Shown here piece by piece: positions 21,765 to 31,327 of a stretch of 64,000 nucleotides of DNA. How positions within the stretch are numbered: the first letter of the stretch is position 1; each line of letters starts with the position of its first letter. The stretch covers positions 2,264,009-2,328,008 of the forward strand of contig CM043791.1 in the NCBI GenBank assembly GCA_023974075.1. The letters run 5' to 3'. The DNA is from Chaenocephalus aceratus. Lineage: Eukaryota > Chordata > Actinopteri > Perciformes > Channichthyidae. The translations under genes were made by a program, and so were the position numbers. Under the pieces are notes generated by a model. The model ran no database searches. It was not told the origin of the DNA and saw nothing but the letters and a program-made list of their open reading frames with translations.

Positions 21765-24142
21765 TAGGGCTGTGCATCTTCACTGGTCTCACGATTCGAT
21801 TACGATTATCCTGTCAACGATTCGATTCGGTTCGATATCCCGGTGCATCACGATTCATACCAATGCGTTGCATCCTCAATTTTCTATATTACTGCATTTC
21901 TGCATTTCATCAATGCATACATGCAGTAAATACATATGAACTCTCTTTTTATTATTTAGAAAGTGCTTCAGAAATCAATAACATAAATGTCTTGACATTA
22001 ATTTATAAACCAAAATAAATTAATTGTATAGGTCTAGCCTCCGTGTGTGAAGTTGTTCCATTCTCAAAAACAAAAAGCTAATGCTTCTGCAGTCTAGCTG
22101 CAGCTTCTAGCCACGGCCTTCTGTTAAAGAAAGGACACTGAATGTCCTGAATGTGGCATCACACACAGGACTTGAGTCTGAACACAGCAGACAACAGGAG
22201 TATTTACAACAGCATATACCAGGGATCACCAACTACATTTGTCCAAGGGCCGAAATGTAACCAATAGACACTATCGCGGGCCAGCGATTTTTATATAGCC
22301 CAGAATTTTATAAATAGTATTCAGATTACTTTTTTAATACTTTCTTTTTCCATAACAGATGGGTATGTTCTGGTGAACAGGAGACACTTCTTTTACTGTT
22401 TTAATGGCTTATCAAGAACTCAAACACAACATCTTGGTGTCATTCTGACAGGTCTCTCATCTGCACCCCACATAAAAAACATCACCCGGACTGCATTCTT
22501 TGTACTGTCTTAAAACCTTTCCTTGGAATATGTTATGAATTGTAAGGTGTCCTTTGGTGCTTTGAAAGGCGGCCCTAAATAGAATGAATTATCATTATTA
22601 TTTATTATTATTATCTGAAACGATGTAATAACTTTTAAAACTTGTTCCAGTCACTTGCCCCATGCATTCAGCAGCAGCAGGCCATTCACTTTGATTTCAT
22701 CCCGTTATAAATGTCATCATTTCGACAATAAAGAAATGCTACATAAACGTTATCTTGCACATTTTATCTAACCATCTCCGTTTCTAACTTTCAATTTATT
22801 TTAAAAGAGATCTCTCTCTCTCATCTGCGTGCGGGGGCGGGGCCTCACAGACACGCTGCATCTCTCTCTCGCTCACATACATGCTGCAGCGCTGTGCAGT
22901 GTGCACACAGTTCTGCCGGTAATGAATATTACATTTTGTGAGGAGAGGAAACTTTTCCACCAATAATTCCAATAAGTATTCCAAAATGTATTCACTTCAG
23001 GTTTATGAAAGTAACTGTAATCAGATTACTCGTTTTTCAAATGTAACGCCAGCTGAATACAGTTAGCCTACTTGATTTTTGTATTCTGATTACGTAACGC
23101 CGTTATGTATTCCGTTACAACCCAACCCTGCTTCTAGGCTACTGTCCCGCAGCTCCAGCCTCTCTGTTGGACTCTGTAGCCGCGGGGCTACTGCTGTGGT
23201 GCGGAGCGCATTAACCAGACTCTTCAGAACGAAGGATCACTTCTTCTTCAGGGGAGGGAAGGTTTCGCAGTACGCAGTCTACTGTCCCGCAGCTGCTGCC
23301 TCTCTGTTGGACTCCGGTACTGCACCTTACTCACGAGACGTTGTAAACAAAGAAATGGGGGGGAGGGGGCGAACGCAGTAACCACTCCGCCAACGCCACA
23401 GTCACCCCCGTCGTGCGGGCCGGATGTGGCCCGCGTGCCGCCAGTTGGTGGTCACTGGCATATACAAACAAAAATACTGCATGTGGGTGCACACTTACAT
23501 TCTCTGTTTTACTGTTGCATAAATCCCATGAATGTATGAGATTAAATTAGCTTCATTATATCTCAGTGATTAAGTGAATAACTAAGTTTCTATCGTGACA
23601 CTATCAGCCTGTCACTCATTATTTTCAGGGAGGGGGCGGGGCTTGGAGGAACGGAGAGGAGACGGTGATCGCGGAAGCATTTTTCCTCCTGCCTTCACAA
23701 ACTTTACACACGTATATATCGTCTGAAAATTGCTAGACGACATTCATACTCTGCAATCCAAGACTTAATTAAATCCACCAAAAACCTGACATGATTGTAA
23801 CGCGATTATTTTTGAAAAACATAAATCCCTGTGCCGCAGCGACACGGAGTGATTCAGAGCGGGTCCTTCTGCTTTTGGTTCTGGACTGGTGGTGTTGTGT
23901 TGGTGGATAAAGCAGACTGCTCCGTGTTTGGTGCCGCTGTCACGTCTGTTCCCTGATCTCTGCGTCACCGACCGATTTGATATTAAAGTGACAGAAAAAA
24001 CGTTATAGTAAAGCCGCGGCCGGAAAATCAGGAAGCAACGTTACTACTCTATAACCGATTATCTTCCGTCACTGCATCGAGACCGAATCGTCCACGTCCG
24101 CATCGCAATGCATCGTAGAAACGATTATTTTCAACACCCCTA
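21765..24142. mobile_element. hAT element, outer of a nested pair
   Basis: The octamer atgagtct flanks both ends (21757-21764 and 24143-24150). The termini are tagggctgtg and caacaccccta, which are inverted with one mismatch in the first ten bases. Subterminal cgattcgattacgattat motifs occur on the left and matching acgattattttc on the right. No transposase was recognised. A second hAT (22220-23457) sits inside it. Confidence 0.85.
22220..23457. mobile_element. hAT element nested inside another hAT
   Basis: Perfect 8-bp duplication gcatatac (22212-22219 and 23458-23465). The termini are cagggatcaccaact and agttggtggtcactg. The inner part, from about 22335 to 23130, is related to 29495-30225, so that segment may itself be a mobile unit. 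Confidence 0.88.
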
Positions 24143-24353
24143 ATGAGTCTGCTGCTGTGTTTCCTCGGCTGTGACTCAGCACTGTCAACATGTGTCCGGG
24201 TTTAACGTCAGTCACTGTGCTCAGGTAGGTCTGTCTTTATAGGGCCAGATAGCATTTCATTTGACTATGTGTCTGGGATTTAGTGTTCCAATAAGTGATG
24301 CAGTTCTGTTTGTATTTTGTTATAATTTGGTTGACTCTAATCAGTGGCGTAAC

Positions 24354-25100
24354 TATCGACGGTGCAGCCAATGCAACGTATATATATATTTGTTGGGGCC
24401 CCAATGGTGTTGACCGGTTCACGCAGTCTTCAAAGTAACCAAGCAACCTAACTTAATTTGTAATTTGTCTGTCCAATGACCTTTCATGTCATGTGATACC
24501 TTGCATGACGAGCGAATCGTTTAATCAACCTCAAAAGGTATAGGTACTGTAGCTAGCAGCCGCAAGTTCGGCAGCATTATAAAAAAATTGAATAGCTTGC
24601 ATTTAATGTACAGCAAACCAAAGCATTAGAGTGGCGCTCAAAAGAGAAAGGACAAGAGAAAACAAGGAGATGTAACAACTAAACTGATGAAATTAGACAG
24701 TTTTTTGTCATACATCGTCCTCGAAATTGAACGCTAACATTATCAATGTTGACGTGCAGCGGCAGCCGGAGGCTAACGCTCACCTGCCTCACCACCATCA
24801 TTGCCATCTAGCTCCACAAGTGAAGCTGTATCTGTGGCCGTGGCTGTGCGACCTTCTTCTCCAGCCAGCCAGGAGGAGAGGCTGGATTTGGCTGTGCCTG
24901 GCGGTGGTCCTACAGTTCCCCCAAGGGCCCCAACCGATAGGGGACTCTATTGAGACCCCCGACGCCAAGATCAAAAGCTATTTTATAGCAACCGGTCCAT
25001 GTACAGATGTAGCACTCCAGATCAGACTCACATGGGTGTGTCCCAGTCAAAAGCCCAGCGGATGCCAGTGGCTGGGGGTGTTGCCAAATTGCTAGAGGGC
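24354..25100 (+). mobile_element. hAT remnant (ZMYM/ZBED-like 5' part)
   Basis: It begins CAGTGGCGTAACTA, a common hAT end. A short Lys/Arg/Glu-rich plus-strand frame (about 24635-24720) resembles the charged N-terminus of ZMYM1-like hAT transposases. No right end or duplication was found. The call rests on weak similarity. Confidence 0.4.
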
Positions 25101-25431
25101 GTTGCCCAATTTCCCCATTTGTTCAATTACAGGATTTATCTCTTTTAATGAGATGGCGCTTCATTCACAAAATACACAAAGACAACTGGGTGTTGTAGAA
25201 CTTAGTCTGTTTGCAATGTTTGCAGCTCTGCAGTTATGTTTGCTGAATACTGTAGCATTTAATCACTTATTTGTTACTGTATGGTTTTCACAAGCTACTA
25301 TAATGAAAAAACATCAATATTTTAGATCAAATAAAGTATATAGTTTGCTTTATGCAGTATATTTCTTGTAATATTGTTAGGGTGTTTTTACACAGTACAG
25401 TAGATTGAAGTAAATCAACTTATACATTAAG

Positions 25432-25500
25432 ATAAGATAAGATGGACCTTTATTAATCCCGTGGGGAAATTCAGTAGTTCAAACAGCAACAGGGTGAGAG
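25432..25500 (-). repeat. LINE/SINE 3' tail fragment
   Basis: Tandem GATAA units followed by ggacctttattaatcccg, a tail string seen at the 3' ends of fish retroposons (minus orientation). No body is attached. Confidence 0.5.
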
Positions 25501-25569
25501 TGAAAAACATGACGGCACAGATTCACACAGATTAATAAAATCAAAAATAAGATGAACGATAAAAATAAC

Positions 25570-25860
25570 TAGAAAATGCATTTCCTGCACAAAATGCGTG
25601 CGAATGCTGTAAACTGTGAACATTTATGGCTGAATTTAGCTGAAAATGCAGAAAAAGCTGAATGTTATTAGCTGAATGGTAGCTGCTTTTAGCTAAAAAA
25701 ATGCAGAAAAAGCTTAATATTTCAAAGAAAAGGTTTAAAAAAAAGGTATAAACAACAACATGTATAGCCTTGATGTCCTGAAATAGCTGAATAATGTAAT
25801 AGTTGAATGGGTTCTGCAGCTGAAAATAGGCTGAAGGAGTTACATATCAGATGCAAGTAG
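25570..25860. repeat. Dispersed repeat rich in 'agctgaa' motifs
   Basis: Its reverse complement matches both flanks of the long-TIR element at 37592-39008: 25575-25630 matches about 39013-39075, and 25665-25700 matches about 37535-37565. It therefore represents the uninterrupted form of that target repeat. Confidence 0.65.
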
Positions 25861-26032
25861 TTCAAACCAGAGAGACGTGATGTAAGAATTACATATTTAT
25901 TGTTTACACGTCATATGAATGAAATGATTGCCATGATAATACAACAGGAGAATGTAATGGTGTTTTGGCGATTAGGCCCCGGTTTGCAGGATAATCATTT
26001 AGGAGGGAAAGCACCGCTCCGATGAAATCCCC
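25861..26032 (-). repeat. Ngaro split direct repeat B2
   Basis: A 172-bp copy near-identical to B1 (26312-26483), from ttcaaacc to gaaatcccc. The few differences include ccag/ccgg and gagg/gacg. It forms the outer 3' terminus on the minus strand. Confidence 0.88.
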
Positions 26033-26137
26033 GGGGTCTAGACACTGGTGGTGGTGCTGAGTAGGTGAGACCGGTCTGAAGAGGGAAGGTTTAGCTTTTT
26101 CCTGGAGGAGACTGGAGGCGAGAGGGGTGGAGGCGGG

Positions 26138-26312
26138 TTGCGGTCATCTGAAAATGACAACTGACAGGGAGCAAGAGCAGGCATTTAAGGAGCAGCTGTT
26201 GGCTGCTGAGGGGTGACGCCCTCATATTTAATGAGGGGGGAAGGGAGCCATCGAGTGACGTGTAAGTGACTCGTGTTAGGTCTTCCTTATTGAACTTGCG
26301 CTAAGCTTCATT
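26138..26312 (-). repeat. Ngaro split direct repeat A2
   Basis: Matches A1 (30831-31016) from ttgcggtcatctg to gctaagcttcatt. A1 has an extra stretch of about 14 bp near 30885. A2 abuts B1 directly at 26312. Confidence 0.88.
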
Positions 26313-26483
26313 TCAAACCGGAGAGACGTGATGTAAGAATTACATATTTATTGTTTACACGTCATATGAATGAAATGATTGCCATGATAATACAACAGGA
26401 GAATGTAATGGTGTTTTGGCGATTAGGCCCCGGTTTGCAGGATAATCATTTAGGACGGAAAGCACCGCTCCGATGAAATCCCC
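26312..26483 (-). repeat. Ngaro split direct repeat B1
   Basis: Partner of B2. It follows the recombinase gene on the minus strand and abuts A2, giving the body-B1-A2-B2 order. Confidence 0.88.
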
Positions 26484-26737
26484 AAAACCAGTGAAGTATG
26501 AAATACTGAGATGAACTGAGTTGCTTACCTTGTGGGGTGACTGGTGATCTGGGAAGGAAAGATAATAGATTAACACGTATATGAGCGACATAGTGCCGGA
26601 ATCACTGCCGGAGTTTACGGGTCATGCTGAGACTCTGACTGCCGAAATCAGTGCCGGTCTTACCTGAAAACGACCTGCGGGTCGCATGCCTGGCCAGCAG
26701 GGCTTGACTACGCCGAGGAGCGAGCGGTTTCGTTTTG

Positions 26738-26984
26738 TAACGGTGGCCTTCCGCCACGACACCGAAGTGTACGGTGGCCTTCCGCCACGCCTGACTTCGC
26801 AGGCTATATACATCTTTTTCTTTGCTCTTTTCTCTTTCTTTCGTAACTGACACCGAAGTGTACGGTGGCCTTCCGCCACGCCTGACTTCGCAGGCTATAT
26901 ACATCTTTTCTTTGCTCTTTTCTCTTTCTTTCGTAACTGACACCGAAGTGTACGGTGGCCTTCCGCCACGCCTGACTTCGCAGG

Positions 26985-27020
<36 letters not shown>

Positions 27021-27115
27021 TTTTCTTACTCTTTTCTCTTTCTTTCTTTCCTTTGTTTTGTAACTGACACGGGGGCGTACGGTGGCCCGAGTCCACGCCT
27101 GACTGCAGGAAATAC
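26738..27115. repeat. Minisatellite of about 90 bp inside the Ngaro element
   Basis: Three full units and a partial one share cgtaactgacaccgaag, tacggtggccttccgccac and gcctgacttcgcaggctat. An (AT)n tract (26987-27015) expands one unit. Open frames through it are a by-product of the repetition. Confidence 0.85.
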
Positions 27116-27339
27116 ATTTTACACTGATACGTTTGAGCAAGGCCTGGGAATGAAATACCTGTGCCGGAGATGAAGCCCGTTACATGTAGTTGCAGCGTGA
27201 GACGAGACATTATTCCCTGTGGGCGGGGCCCGCGGAATTAGGACGGGAATGCAGTTTGAATATCAGGTACCTTAGTGAGACATGTTTACTTGTGAATGTG
27301 TTTATGAGCCACCACCAGTTATATGCATAGATACCATAG

Positions 27340-27585
27340 TCAGGGTCTGAGAGATCTTTGGGAAGCCAGTACGGCGCTGATGTCTGGGCGAATGTAGGTT
27401 GTGAAGGCGGAGGAGGACCACCGTCCTAGTTGTTGTAGGGATGAGGTAGAGAGACCTTGATTAGCAGCAGAGGTGGCTGCACCTATCCTGAAGGAATGTC
27501 CCGGGTATGATATAGGTGATAGGCCGGATTTAATGAGAACTTGCTTGAGGTAGACATTGACAGGGGCCATGACCCTGCGAACCAC
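27340..27585 (-). pseudogene. Tyrosine recombinase C-terminal part (Ngaro ORF3)
   Basis: The 81-codon frame has GHSFRIGAATSAANQGL (residues 29-45), the H-x-x-R box, then LGRWSSSAFTTYIRP with the catalytic Tyr at residue 64. These belong to the R-H-R-Y set of tyrosine recombinases that join the circular DNA intermediate of DIRS/Ngaro elements to the chromosome. The N-terminal half with the first catalytic Arg is missing. The frame starts where RNase H sequence stops, which points to an internal deletion near 27585. Confidence 0.85.
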
Positions 27586-27589
27586 TCTC

Positions 27590-28400
27590 CCTGGAAGAAA
27601 CCCCCAAAACTCACGGATGGGGCAGCATCCGTGAAGAACCTCATTGAGTCAGAGGAACGCACGAGGTCATCGTAAAAGAAAGTAACTCCGTTCCAGTGGG
27701 CGAGCAGGAGGGACCAGAAACGTAGGTCTGAGCGGCAGCCTTCGTCTAAGAAAACGCAGTCATGGAGTTTGTCGACCGCTGATGCTGCGTCCAGGAGGCG
27801 GGAAATGAACGAGCGCCCCTGGGGGATGACATGCATGGCGAAGTTGAGGTGTCCGAGAAGGGAGAGCAACTGTTGTTTTGTGATAACGTGTTGCTCGCAG
27901 TATGACTTGGTGATGTCCCGGATGCGCTGCAATTTGTCGGAGGGGAGAGACGCCTTCATGTCTATGGAGTCGAGGATGATGCCTAAGAACTCTAAGCGTG
28001 TGTCGGGACCTAACATTTTCTATTTGGAGAGAGGGACACCTAACTCCTGAAGCAGTGTTTAAGCTTGGCCAGTGAGATCCCTGAGCTGTCCTGTGGCGGG
28101 TCTATGGGGAAGAGTCGTCCAGTAGGTGAAGGACGGAGGGGATTCTGACGATGTTCAGCGGGATTCAGCAGGATCCAGCAGAGCGCTTCCGAGAAGGAAT
28201 TGAAGATGCAGGGGCTGCTTCTGCGAAAATAGAGTTTGAACTCCCACTTAATACCGGACGAATTCCACTGAGACGGATGAATGGGGATGATGTTGAAGGC
28301 ATCGGTAATGTCCGCTTTGGAGAGCCGAGCTCCGTGCCCTGTGAACTTGATCATCTTTATTGCATTATCCACTGAGGCATGGTGAATACTTTTATTTACG
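27590..28400 (-). pseudogene. Ngaro reverse transcriptase and RNase H
   Basis: The frame 28372-28040 holds the RT segment LSKADITDAFNIIPIHPSQW and CIFNSFSEALCW. The frame 28016-27590 continues with LEFLGIILDS, LLSLLGHLNFA, a DLRFWSLLL linker and MRFFTDAAPSVSFGG, the RNase H entry with its catalytic Asp. Frame changes around 28230 and 28030 show decay. DIRS-group RTs have this RT-RNase H-recombinase order. Confidence 0.85.
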
Positions 28401-28772
28401 TGTGGCTTATTCTGATGGGATTTGAACGGAACACTGAGAAGGGGGAGGAGCTAAAAGGGCAGATTATATATATCCTTTGAGAAGTTCTTTGTCGATGAGC
28501 TGGGAAACTATGTTGGGTTCTTTAGCGGCTGACTGTAAGTTTCTTGCTACGAAAGTCACTGTGGGAGATGGGAGGACCCCTACCCTGAAGCCTTGGGAGA
28601 GCCCTGACAGAGATAGTCAACGAACACGGAATCTGGGTGAGTAGATAGCGCAGCTGCTAGCTGAGGGATGATAATGGGAGTGGAGGGGTGATATTCCAAT
28701 TATTATTATTTATTTATTATTATTTTTTCTTTTTTTTTCCTCCACGAGGTTTCTGGCGCAGAGCTACTGTGA

Positions 28773-29330
28773 CGGCCCGTCCACACGGTGGCGCGCGTTA
28801 AAGCTTCCAACGCTTCTGCCCATTCACTTTGAATAGGGTGACATCACTTTTAGCAGGACTGTATTTTGGGAAGCGACGTGGAGCGTTGCTGGCGTTGCTC
28901 GCTTCAAAAGTTGAGCAATGTTCCATTTTGTTGGCGCCTCAGCAGAAGCGTCAGCCAATGAAATCCCGTTTATGCAAATCTGCCAGTACAAGCGCTAGCC
29001 AGTCGAACCGCGTGTATGCTGGGAGAGACTACGCAGGTCATTACCTCATATTCCGGAAAATGGAGGGGAAATTCATTATAGCGGTAGTGAATCACCCGGT
29101 GCTGAATGATCGGTCTCTGTTCATCTACCGGGATACAAACCAGAGGAGCGAGGCATGGAGGGAGGTGGCAGGGACAGTGGGTGAAACTGGTAGGTTTTCG
29201 CCTGTTGGAGTTTTTTTTTTTTTTTTTTTTTCCAGTTTACTTCGTTTTAACATTGCTATTGCTTTGTATCTCGGGGGCAAGAGATTCATGTGATTGGTTG
29301 TTGGTCACGTTGCTCGCAAAAAAAACAGTA
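28773..29330 (+). mobile_element. PIF/Harbinger element copy B, right end missing
   Basis: It starts with the family end cggcccgtccacac at 28773 and shares the body and MADF exon with copy A. The matching right terminus is not found before the next repeat at about 29340. It lies inside the Ngaro element, so it is younger than that insertion. Confidence 0.65.
29060..29189 (+). pseudogene. MADF-domain exon, copy B
   Basis: It begins MEGKFIIAVVNHPVL, followed by FIYRDTNQRSEAWREVAG, and ends at the donor GTAGGT (29190). At 130 nt it has exactly the length of copy A's exon and no internal stop. It is the first exon only, with no downstream partner found. A poly-T run follows at 29213. Confidence 0.65.
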
Positions 29331-29339
29331 GCGTAGGCA

Positions 29340-30230
29340 GAAATGTACTTTAGGGTGGGCCTGTAAAATATAGGGTGGGCCAGATTTCTTTGGCAGATTA
29401 CTTTTAGAATACTTCCAAGTTCCTTTCTTCTTCTTCTTCTTCTTCTTCTTCTTCTTCTTCTTCTTCTTCTTCTTCTTCTTCTTCTTTCTTTGGAATACTT
29501 TCTTTTCCATAACGGATGGGTATATTTTGGTGAACGGGAGACACGTATTTTACTGTTTTATCAAGAGCACAACGCAACATCTTAGTGTCATTCTGGACAG
29601 CTCTCATCTGCACCACGAAGTATAACATCTTGTACAGTCTTAAAACCTTTCCTTGGAATATGTTATGCATTGTAAGGTGTCCTTGGGTGCTTTGAAAGGC
29701 GCCCCTAAATAGAATGAATTATCATTATTATTTATTATCTGAAACGATGTAATAACTTTTTTTTTTTTTTTCAGTCACTTGCCCTATACATTCAGCAGGC
29801 CATTCACTTTGATTTGATCCCGTTATAAATGTCATCATTTCGACAATAAATAAATGCTACATAAACGTTATCTTCCACGTTTTATCTAACCATCTCCGTT
29901 TCTACCTTTCAATATATTTTGAAAGAGAACTCTCTCTCTCTCTCTCATCTGCGTGCGGGGGCGGGGCCTCACAGACACGCTGCATCTCTCGCTTACAGAC
30001 ACGCTGCAGCCTGTGCAGTGTGCACACGGTTCTGCTGGTAATGAATATTACATTTTGTGAGGAAACTTCTCAACCAATAGTTCCAATAAGTATTCACTTC
30101 GGGTTTACGAAAGTAACTGACTCAGATTACTCGTTTTTCAAATGTAACGCCCGCTGAATATACATGATTTTTGTATTTCTGATTACGTAACGCCGTTACA
30201 TCTATTCCGTTACGACCCGACCCTGTGTGG
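29340..30230. mobile_element. Repeat related to the inner part of the hAT at 22220
   Basis: From about 29495 to 30225 it tracks 22335-23130, including the 'ggaatatgttatg' and 'cgtaacgccgttac' strings and the gcgtgcgggggcgggg segment. It contains a (TTC)n expansion (29427-29485). It interrupts the Ngaro gag region. Confidence 0.6.
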
Positions 30231-30239
30231 GTGAGTGCA

Positions 30240-30758
30240 AACATTTTCGTTAACACTAGTACCTGACCTGAGTGCCACGGAAGTCGAAGCTCCTGTGACG
30301 AGTCTTCCAGGGCCTGGAGGCGAGCATCGATAGCTATCATGGAGCTAGCCAGGGATTGCAGGGAGCCGGCCACGCTACTCTCCATGAGGGGTGTGTTAGT
30401 GACGCTCCCGGACTGGCAGCCTGGGAAGGGGTGGATTTTGGAGGTGGACGGGATCCTGGCTGGAGGGCTCGACTTCCTGCCCTTTTTTATATTACCTCCG
30501 CGGCTGCGGCAGCGTCCTCGCCCTGCTCTCTGGGGAGCTGACTGGAGCTGCTGCCCCGGACTGGGGAGCTGTGCTGGAGACCTGATCCGAGAGCTCTCGG
30601 AGCTGCGAGAGAGTGAGGCCTGGGGCTGTGGGGATGTCCTGCTGCAGGAGCCGGGCGATGAGGAAGTCTGCCTCTGGTGATAGGCCGCTGTGGGGAGCCG
30701 AACCGGGCTCGAATAATTCCATACCAGGTTCGTGATCTGAATTGTCCGAGTTGGACAT
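30240..30758 (-). pseudogene. Ngaro gag-like ORF1, N-terminal part
   Basis: The minus-strand frame from 30758 begins MSNSDNSDHEPG, acidic and Ser/Pro-rich with a leucine-rich helix (LTLSQLRELSDQV). It then shifts frame to a second segment (30385-30240) with a helical MIAIDARLQALEDSSQELR stretch. This fits a gag coiled coil by position, just inside repeat A1. It is interrupted by the repeat at 29340-30230. No zinc knuckle was seen. Confidence 0.55.
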
Positions 30759-30830
30759 CTCGAGCTAGTTTTTCTTGTGCTTTTTTTCTTTTCTTTTTTC
30801 TCACGAGGAGGAGTATAGTACTGCTACTGT

Positions 30831-31016
30831 TTGCGGTCATCTGCAAATGACAACTGACAGGGAGGAAGAGCAGGCATTTAAGGAATTTAGCATGTGCAGC
30901 TGTTGGCTGCTGAGGGGTGACGCCCTCATATTTAATGAGGGGGGAAGGGAGCCATCGAGTGACGTGTAAGTGACTCGTGTTAGGTCTTCCTTATTGAACT
31001 TGCGCTAAGCTTCATT
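30831..31016 (-). repeat. Ngaro split direct repeat A1
   Basis: The 5' terminal repeat on the minus strand, partner of A2. The plus-strand flank after 31016 is unrelated to the sequence after A2, as expected for an outer border. Confidence 0.88.
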
Positions 31017-31289
31017 AGTGAATGAATTTGTATTAAGATGAGAAAAGAAAGTAAAAAGGCTTGGGAAAGCAGCAGAATATTTTGACTGCAAACTTCTCGA
31101 CTAAAACCATACGTCACCAATAATGTATAAAATATGTGGAACCTGTTGAAGTCAGTATGAAGTCTCCATCAGACAGAAAATAATAGGCTGAGACAGTCTG
31201 TTAAAGTCCAGTCTGTCAGTGTTTGTTTCTATTCCTGAGCACCTACTCAGAACCACCATATCTGACCACTTTGCCACCTGTTCAAAAAC

Positions 31290-31327
<38 letters not shown>

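Larger units (their letters stand above)
25861..31016 (-). mobile_element. Ngaro/DIRS-type tyrosine-recombinase retrotransposon
   Basis: Minus-strand order is repeat A1 (30831-31016), gag-like ORF, RT, RNase H, tyrosine recombinase, repeat B1 (26312-26483), repeat A2 (26138-26312), repeat B2 (25861-26032). The A1-body-B1-A2-B2 split direct repeats are the defining termini of Ngaro-group elements, which integrate with a tyrosine recombinase instead of a DDE integrase. The copy is defective: stops, a deletion joining RNase H to the recombinase C-terminus, and insertions at 28773-30230. Confidence 0.85.

Noticed and set aside
26602..27210. A 202-codon open frame with repeated EVRRGGRPPYTSVSV-like units
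   Set aside because: It runs through a minisatellite inside the Ngaro element. It matches no recombinase or gag domain.
29286..29670. Poly-Lys and poly-Glu open frames on the minus strand
   Set aside because: Translation of the (TTC)n tract inside a transposon fragment.
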